A DNA stretch of 15,167 bases, taken from assembly GCA_002432565.1 (NCBI GenBank), contig DJFP01000268.1:22096-37262 (forward strand), in the 5' to 3' direction. The first letter of the stretch is position 1. Every line of letters begins with the position of its first letter. Positions 6,182 to 12,276 of the stretch are shown here, piece after piece. Both the position numbers and the translations under genes were made by a program. The stretch comes from Flavobacteriales bacterium UBA5869. Its GTDB lineage: Bacteria; Bacteroidota; Bacteroidia; Flavobacteriales_D; Crocinitomicaceae. The notes under the pieces are model-generated. The model saw nothing but the letters and a program-made list of their open reading frames with translations, was not told the DNA's origin and did not search any database.

Positions 6182-7002
6182 CAGTTAATATTGAACCCAG
6201 AGATCCCTGGTCGGATATTCTTGTAGCCGAGTTGGCCGAATCCGGGTTCGAAAGTTTTGTGGAAACAGAAACCGGAATCCAGGCATATGCTCCTGTTCAA
6301 ATTGGCGATGTTTCCTCCATTTTGAAAGAAACCTGCATCTATAATAACGCAGAAATTAAAGTTGACTGGAAATTGGAAGAAATTCCACACCAAAACTGGA
6401 ATGCAACCTGGGAAGAATCGTTTGATCCGGTCCTGGTGGATTCACGCCTTGCAATTATTGCACCTTTTCATGATGCGAAAGACTTTCCAAACAGGGAGTT
6501 GATCGTGATTCAGCCGCAAATGTCTTTTGGTACCGGACATCACCAAACCACTTACCTGATGTCACAATTCCTGCTTGATTTACACTTACTTCCTGAAAGA
6601 GTATTGGACATGGGAACAGGAACAGGGGTATTGGCGATTTTGGCAGAGAAACTGGGAGCGAAAGATATTTTAGCTGTGGATATAGAACCCTGGTCGGTGG
6701 AAAACACCCTTGAAAATGCAGAACGCAACGGATGCAGCAGGATCCGCGGGCTTTTGGGTGATATCGATTCCATCGCTGAAAAAGATTTTGGTGTGATCCT
6801 TGCTAACATCAACAAAAATGTTTTGAAAAGGCATTTACCTGATTACGCAAAACTATGTTCAGATAACGGTTTGCTTTATTTAAGCGGTTTCTTCACATCC
6901 GATGTACCGGAGCTGGAAGATGCTGCCCAAAAAGCAGGTTTTGAATTAGTAGAAGTAAGAGATAAAGAAACGTGGGCTTCCATGAAACTTAAAAAAAAGT
7001 AG
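6163..7002 (+). CDS. prmA: Ribosomal protein L11 methyltransferase
   Basis: This 279-residue cytoplasmic enzyme uses S-adenosylmethionine to methylate ribosomal protein L11 at several amino groups. It has the two PrmA parts: a small ferredoxin-like recognition domain (about residues 1-100, starting MDYFELTVNIEPRDPW and including HQNWNATWEESFDPV) and a class I Rossmann methyltransferase domain. In the latter, FGTGHHQTT (122-130) precedes motif I VLDMGTGTGVLAILA (147-161), the acidic end of strand 2 is AVDIEP near 170, and the catalytic-loop segment is LANINKNVL near 213. In many PrmA proteins this last motif reads ANILANPL, so the wording here is somewhat divergent but in place. It starts inside tpiA with a 19-base overlap. 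The gene ends in a run of eight A coding for the last lysines, four bases before the next start. Confidence 0.93.
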   Translation: MDYFELTVNIEPRDPWSDILVAELAESGFESFVETETGIQAYAPVQIGDVSSILKETCIYNNAEIKVDWKLEEIPHQNWNATWEESFDPVLVDSRLAIIAPFHDAKDFPNRELIVIQPQMSFGTGHHQTTYLMSQFLLDLHLLPERVLDMGTGTGVLAILAEKLGAKDILAVDIEPWSVENTLENAERNGCSRIRGLLGDIDSIAEKDFGVILANINKNVLKRHLPDYAKLCSDNGLLYLSGFFTSDVPELEDAAQKAGFELVEVRDKETWASMKLKKK

Positions 7003-7006
7003 AACT

Positions 7007-10000
7007 ATGAAAAAATGGGGATTCATTTTAATTGTACTGGTGTGCGCTGTAAATTCATTTTCTCAGTCCTATCCTGAAGACAGAGAGAAATTCGTGAAAA
7101 CGATCAGTTCACTCACCAGTGATTATTTGGATAAAGAACAGAAGGACTTCTTGAAAGATGAGTTCTCGGTTACACTGCTTAAATCAACCGATTTTCCGGA
7201 TCAGTATTTCACGAAGATGGTTGCAACAGCCAATCTAATGGAAAGTAAGCGTTTAAAAGTTTATCCGGAGATTTACAATTATGTGTTTTCCGTTTATTCA
7301 TTCGTAAAGAACAAACAGCCCGAATCTTCATTTACCGCCTGGCACAGTTCGGTAGATAAGCTGCTGGATGCTAAGAATATTAATAAATTCAAGGATTTTA
7401 TTGAGACATCCGCCGGATTCTTCTCCAAAGGAATGCTTGCAAGTTCATCCAATGAAGAATGGTATTTCTACGGCTCCTATGTTTTCGAATTTACCGATAA
7501 ACCGATTATTAAATTTACGAACGGACGCCTGGTTTGCGGTTTCCCGAATAGAGGAGCGAAAAGAGATGAACCCCGTTTTATAGACTCGTTGGTGGTCTAC
7601 AATACCAATGGAACATATGATCCGGCATTGAAAAAATGGATCGGACAGGGTGGAAAAATCGATTGGGTGAAAGTCGGATTAAAAAGTAATGAAACCTTCG
7701 CTGAATTGGGGAATTACGACGCCTCGCTGAAATCTAATTTTATTAAAGCTGATACGGTTTTATTAACCAGTCCGTTCTTCCCGGGAAAAAAAGTAAAAGG
7801 AACGTTAAATGAACGCGCTTTTCGCATTATCCGGGAAGCAGACCGCAATTATCCGCAATTTATCTCATTTGAGAAAAAGCTTTCCATTAATAATGTCCTT
7901 CCGGATATGGATTATGTGGGAGGTTTTTCCTTACAGGGAGCAAGTGTTGTGGGGCTTGGAAATGCTACCGAACTCGCTCAATTAACCATTAAGAAGAACG
8001 GAAAGAAATTCATAGTAGCAAAAACACAGTATATTGCCATTGAACCTGCGAGAATCGTTTCAAATATTACCCAAACGACCTTGTATGTCGGAGAAAAAGA
8101 TTCTATTACACACCCGGGAGTAGGATTCGTCTATACAAAAGATTCAAATGTTGTGGAGTTAACACGCGGAAAATCAGGCGTACTACAATCTCCTTTTACC
8201 GATTCTTATCACCAATTGGAATGGTATGTTCAGAAAGTAGTGTGGAAAAGAACAGGAACAGATTTACTATTTACCTATGAATTCGGAACAAGCCAGGAAC
8301 AACGGATTGCACGTTTCGAGTCTATGAATTTCTACGACGGAAGATTATATGATCGTCTTCAGGGAATGGAACAGGTACATCCGCTTGCTTCTTTGTACAA
8401 TTACTGTTATAAATACGATGAATTTACACTGACGGAAGGAAAAGCTGCAACAGCTCTCGGTAAGACTGTGGACCAGGTGAAAACACAGCTTCTGGATTTG
8501 GCATCTTATGGGTTTATCAGTTATGATACGGAAAATAAAATTGTTAAAGTCAACCAGAAAACAAAGGTGTTTATTGAGTCGCGAGCGGGTAAACGTGATT
8601 ACGACAACCTGATCTTTGTTTCCGATATGCGTCCGAAACCGAAATTCTCACCGGAGCAGCTGAAAGATAACCCGGCGCTTCAGAAAGTAGCGGCACAGGA
8701 TTCCGTTTTGGCAATCAAAAGAAGGACCATGCCGAATTTCGGTTCCATGAACCTGGGTACAATGGAAATTGCCCTGGAAGCAGTGGACCGCGTTACCATT
8801 TCGGATGCACAGGGATCATTTGTTTTGCCGGATAGAGCACAAGTGAAAATCAGTAAGAACAGAGACTTTAAGTTTTCCGGGTGGGCTTCGTCCGGTAAAT
8901 TTGAGATCCATACCCTGGAGGCAAATTATGCATACGATGCGAATAAGATCAACCTGATCAGAACGGACAAAAGTTATTTCCGTGCAAAACCACTTTCCCA
9001 GGCAGACGGGAACAGATCGATCGCATTGGGATCTGCATTAAATGGAATTGTGGGAGAAATTATTGTGGATGACCCGACAAACCGTTCCGGAATGAAAAAG
9101 GAGATCACCAAATACCCGATCTTAAAATCCACGAAACCGTCGAAAGTTTATTACAACCAGGAAGAATTGTTTAAAGGAGCATACGATTCCGCGCGCTTCT
9201 ATTATACCTGCATTCCTTTTGAAATGGATAGTTTGGATAATTTCTCCGAAAAAGCGTTCCGTTTGAAAGGAGAATTGGTTTCCGCTGGCATTTTCCCGGT
9301 AATCAAGGAAGATTTGAAGATTATGCCGGATTATTCTCTCGGATTCAGTACAGTAGCTCCGCCGGAAGGACATGTCTTCTACGGGACAAAAGCAATGTAT
9401 AAGAACAAGATCGTCCTGTCCAATAACGGGTTACAGGGAGCCGGAGTCATTAATTTCGTTCATTCCATTTCCGATTCGAAAGCATTTACCTTCTTGCCCG
9501 ATTCAACCCTGGGTTATGCCAAGTTTGAGAACAAACCGGTGGAAGCAGGTGTCCAATTCCCGGATGTAAAATCTCCGGATGCATTTATTACCTATGTTCC
9601 AAGACAAAACGTATTGAAAGCTTCTTCTACGCAGGAAAACGAATTGGTTTTCTTTAACGGTGAAGCGAAAATGAAAGGAACAGCAATTGTTCAGCCTACC
9701 GGAATGACCGGGTACGGAATTATTTCCATGCAGAAAGCAAACCTGGGATCTGATAACTTTAAGTTCAAGCGCTACGATATTGATTCGGATACATCTGTCT
9801 TTCAGTTGAAAAACCCTTACCCGGAAGAGGGGGAAAGCCCGCTGGCATTCTCTTCCAACAATGTCAATGCCCACATTTCTTTCAAGGATAGAAAAGGGGA
9901 CTTTAAATCGAATGACGGGGAAGAACTGAAAGTTTTCCCGGTAATTAAATACGCAGCGAAAGTAGATTTATTTACCTGGCTGATGGACCAGGACGAAATG

Positions 10001-11623
10001 GAATTGTCTAAAAAAGGCGGTGGAAACAGTTCAGGGGATATCAATATCAATACCGATCTGAATCTTGCACAGCCGAATATGTTCTCCATCCACCCGGACC
10101 AGGATTCTCTGCAGTTTGCAGCTCCGAAAGTGAAATTCTCCATGAAGAAAAAAGTATTGTATTGTTCCAATACAACTTTTATTGATGTAGCGGATGCACG
10201 TATTTACCCGGACAGCGCAAAAGTGACAATTCACAAGAATGCAGTGATGGATCCGCTTTTGAATTCGAAGATCGTAGCCAACTACGTAACGAAATACCAC
10301 ACCTTCTTAAATGCAAATACGACCATTTCCGCACGTAGAAAATATACTTCGGAAGGAGATTACCCGTATTACGATGCAGATTCGGTTAAAACACTCATTC
10401 ATATGGATAAGATTACCGTTGATTCAACATCACAGACAGTTGCAACAGGAACGGTAAAAAGTGAAGCCGGATTTAAACTGAACAAGTATTTTGATTACTA
10501 CGGGCCGATGAAGATTAAAGCTGCAAATCCATTGATCAGCTTTACCGGAGCAACTCGTATTAACCACAACTGTGAGAAATTTGCGAAGAGTTGGATGTCA
10601 TTCTCAGCAGAAATTGATCCGAAAAACATCCAGATCCCGGTTACATCGAATATGAAAACGTTGGACGGACAAGCAATTGCTGCGGGTATTGTTTGGAGAG
10701 ACTCGCGTCAGAAAGACTCCATTCGTTTGTACCCGACATTCCTTTCTTCGCTGGAAGATCCGAATGACCCGATCTTTATTACAGCGACTGGCGTGCTTCA
10801 ATACGATTTCACATCCAAAGAATTCCAGATCGGACCGAAGGAAAAGTTGTTGAACCGCAATGAGCCGGGGAATTTCATTTCCCTGCATACGGAAAGCTGC
10901 TCCATGAACGGTGAAGGAAAAATCAATATGGGAATGGATTACGGTGATGTTACGGTAGACGCCATCGGAACGGTTTCTTATAACCAGCAAAGCGGACAAA
11001 CGGATGTCAATGCAACCATCAAACTGAACCTGCCTATGGATAAAGGTCCGTGGGAAAGTGCAGGCCAGCGTATTGTGGATTACGAAGGATCAAAACCACT
11101 GTCGTTCGAAACAACTAACATCGAGCAGGCCCTGCTGATGTGGAGCGACCGTAAAACGGCAGATAAGATCAAATCCGATTATACCCTTTCCGAGGATAAG
11201 AAAGTGAAGCGTTTGCCGGATGAACTGGAAAAATCGATCGTGATTACGGGGGTTCGTTTGAAAAACATCCCGATGAATAAAGACGTGCGCGGTTTGATGT
11301 CGAGCCTGGAAGGAGCAGCCATTGTGAACTTCTACGGGAAACCGGTGATGAGACAAGTAGTATTCCGCAGTGCATTTGAGCAGATCTATTCTCAAAACGG
11401 TGACCATTTCACCATGATGATGCAGGTTCCGGGCGGACCGGATTACCTGTTTGATTACTCCATGTTGAAACGTGACGGTACCTTGAATATCATAACCAGT
11501 GATTCCGAATTGGCTAATTCGATCAATGCAATTAAAGAAGACAAGCGCAAATCAAAAGGATTCTTGTATCAAATCTCAACAAATAGCGTGTATTTAGGCA
11601 AACTAAATGCTATTTTTGAATAA
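7007..11623 (+). CDS. Very large exported protein of unknown function (1538 residues)
   Basis: I do not recognise a named family. Residues 1-19 form a signal peptide (MKK, hydrophobic core FILIVLVCAV, then SFS before Gln20), so the protein leaves the cytoplasm; there is no lipobox cysteine and no later membrane segment. Residues 20-150 look helical. From there on most of the protein alternates short beta-strand patterns, with a small helical, winged-helix-like patch near 458-520. Repeated wording such as TGMTGYGIISMQKANLGSDN (about 897-916), then DTSVFQL, and later ITATGVLQYDF and CSMNGEGKINMG (about 1298), suggests stacked beta units. These loosely recall the LptA/OstA-type jellyroll, but that is an impression. 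The C-terminus shows no typical type IX secretion tail. It sits four bases after prmA, and its stop TAA shares one base with the plsY ATG, so it is translated from the same operon. Base composition resembles its neighbours, which argues against recent transfer. Confidence 0.85.
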   Translation: MKKWGFILIVLVCAVNSFSQSYPEDREKFVKTISSLTSDYLDKEQKDFLKDEFSVTLLKSTDFPDQYFTKMVATANLMESKRLKVYPEIYNYVFSVYSFVKNKQPESSFTAWHSSVDKLLDAKNINKFKDFIETSAGFFSKGMLASSSNEEWYFYGSYVFEFTDKPIIKFTNGRLVCGFPNRGAKRDEPRFIDSLVVYNTNGTYDPALKKWIGQGGKIDWVKVGLKSNETFAELGNYDASLKSNFIKADTVLLTSPFFPGKKVKGTLNERAFRIIREADRNYPQFISFEKKLSINNVLPDMDYVGGFSLQGASVVGLGNATELAQLTIKKNGKKFIVAKTQYIAIEPARIVSNITQTTLYVGEKDSITHPGVGFVYTKDSNVVELTRGKSGVLQSPFTDSYHQLEWYVQKVVWKRTGTDLLFTYEFGTSQEQRIARFESMNFYDGRLYDRLQGMEQVHPLASLYNYCYKYDEFTLTEGKAATALGKTVDQVKTQLLDLASYGFISYDTENKIVKVNQKTKVFIESRAGKRDYDNLIFVSDMRPKPKFSPEQLKDNPALQKVAAQDSVLAIKRRTMPNFGSMNLGTMEIALEAVDRVTISDAQGSFVLPDRAQVKISKNRDFKFSGWASSGKFEIHTLEANYAYDANKINLIRTDKSYFRAKPLSQADGNRSIALGSALNGIVGEIIVDDPTNRSGMKKEITKYPILKSTKPSKVYYNQEELFKGAYDSARFYYTCIPFEMDSLDNFSEKAFRLKGELVSAGIFPVIKEDLKIMPDYSLGFSTVAPPEGHVFYGTKAMYKNKIVLSNNGLQGAGVINFVHSISDSKAFTFLPDSTLGYAKFENKPVEAGVQFPDVKSPDAFITYVPRQNVLKASSTQENELVFFNGEAKMKGTAIVQPTGMTGYGIISMQKANLGSDNFKFKRYDIDSDTSVFQLKNPYPEEGESPLAFSSNNVNAHISFKDRKGDFKSNDGEELKVFPVIKYAAKVDLFTWLMDQDEMELSKKGGGNSSGDININTDLNLAQPNMFSIHPDQDSLQFAAPKVKFSMKKKVLYCSNTTFIDVADARIYPDSAKVTIHKNAVMDPLLNSKIVANYVTKYHTFLNANTTISARRKYTSEGDYPYYDADSVKTLIHMDKITVDSTSQTVATGTVKSEAGFKLNKYFDYYGPMKIKAANPLISFTGATRINHNCEKFAKSWMSFSAEIDPKNIQIPVTSNMKTLDGQAIAAGIVWRDSRQKDSIRLYPTFLSSLEDPNDPIFITATGVLQYDFTSKEFQIGPKEKLLNRNEPGNFISLHTESCSMNGEGKINMGMDYGDVTVDAIGTVSYNQQSGQTDVNATIKLNLPMDKGPWESAGQRIVDYEGSKPLSFETTNIEQALLMWSDRKTADKIKSDYTLSEDKKVKRLPDELEKSIVITGVRLKNIPMNKDVRGLMSSLEGAAIVNFYGKPVMRQVVFRSAFEQIYSQNGDHFTMMMQVPGGPDYLFDYSMLKRDGTLNIITSDSELANSINAIKEDKRKSKGFLYQISTNSVYLGKLNAIFE

Positions 11624-12246
11624 TGAACTGGACTGATTTTTTATGGGCTATACCTGCATATTTTTTAGGATCAATACCAACCGCAGTTTGGGTAGGTCGT
11701 GCAAAATATGATTTAGATGTTAGAGAACACGGAAGTAAGAATGCAGGAGCAACGAATACTTTTCGCGTACTTGGAAAAAAAGCAGGTAGAGTCGTTCTTA
11801 CTATAGATATCTTAAAAGGAATGCTGGCAGTACTGTTACCATATTTTGTACTGCCAGTTGAATTTTCAGATCCGCATTTAACACATATTCAGCTGGTCGC
11901 TTCTTTCATGGCTGTTTTGGGGCATGTTTTTCCCGTTTTTGCCGGATTTAAGGGTGGAAAAGGGGTGGCAACTTCTTTGGGAGTGATCGTCGGGTTACAA
12001 CCTGCGGCCGCAGCTATCTGCCTGGTTGTTTTTTTAATTGTCTTTATTACATCTCACTATGTTTCTTTGGGATCAATCAGTGCAGCCATAGTCTTTTCAG
12101 GTTGTTTGTGGTTATTTCCCATAAATACGTACGCTTTGCCTATCTTTGGGTCATTGTTGGCGTTCATTGTGATTTTTGCCCATCGTAAAAATATCAAGCG
12201 ATTATTGGATGGGACAGAAAGTAAAATGAACCTTTTTAAGAAATAA
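11623..12246 (+). CDS. plsY: Acyl-phosphate:glycerol-3-phosphate acyltransferase
   Basis: This 207-residue integral membrane enzyme transfers the acyl group from acyl phosphate (made by PlsX) to position 1 of glycerol 3-phosphate, giving lysophosphatidate, the first step of phospholipid synthesis. The three conserved regions are present: GSIPT (16-20) with HGSKNAGATNTFRVLG (36-51), then GHVFPVFAGFKGGKGVAT (100-117), and the C-terminal HRKNIKRLLDGTES (187-200). Hydrophobic segments near 4-24, 57-78, 92-110, 125-145 and 150-187 fit the usual layout. The length is normal. The start ATG overlaps the preceding TAA stop by one base, a sign of coupled translation with the giant exported protein. No plsX is in the window. 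The codon choice in the first third looks slightly more A/T-rich than in the rest. Confidence 0.96.
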   Translation: MNWTDFLWAIPAYFLGSIPTAVWVGRAKYDLDVREHGSKNAGATNTFRVLGKKAGRVVLTIDILKGMLAVLLPYFVLPVEFSDPHLTHIQLVASFMAVLGHVFPVFAGFKGGKGVATSLGVIVGLQPAAAAICLVVFLIVFITSHYVSLGSISAAIVFSGCLWLFPINTYALPIFGSLLAFIVIFAHRKNIKRLLDGTESKMNLFKK

Positions 12247-12276
12247 GCGTATTGCCTCTAAAACAATAAGTTGAGC

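Noticed and set aside
6989..6998. Run of eight A at the end of prmA as a possible slippage or phase-variation site
   Set aside because: It encodes the final lysines, and a shift there would change only the last residues. A simple run of this length is ordinary in a genome of this base composition.
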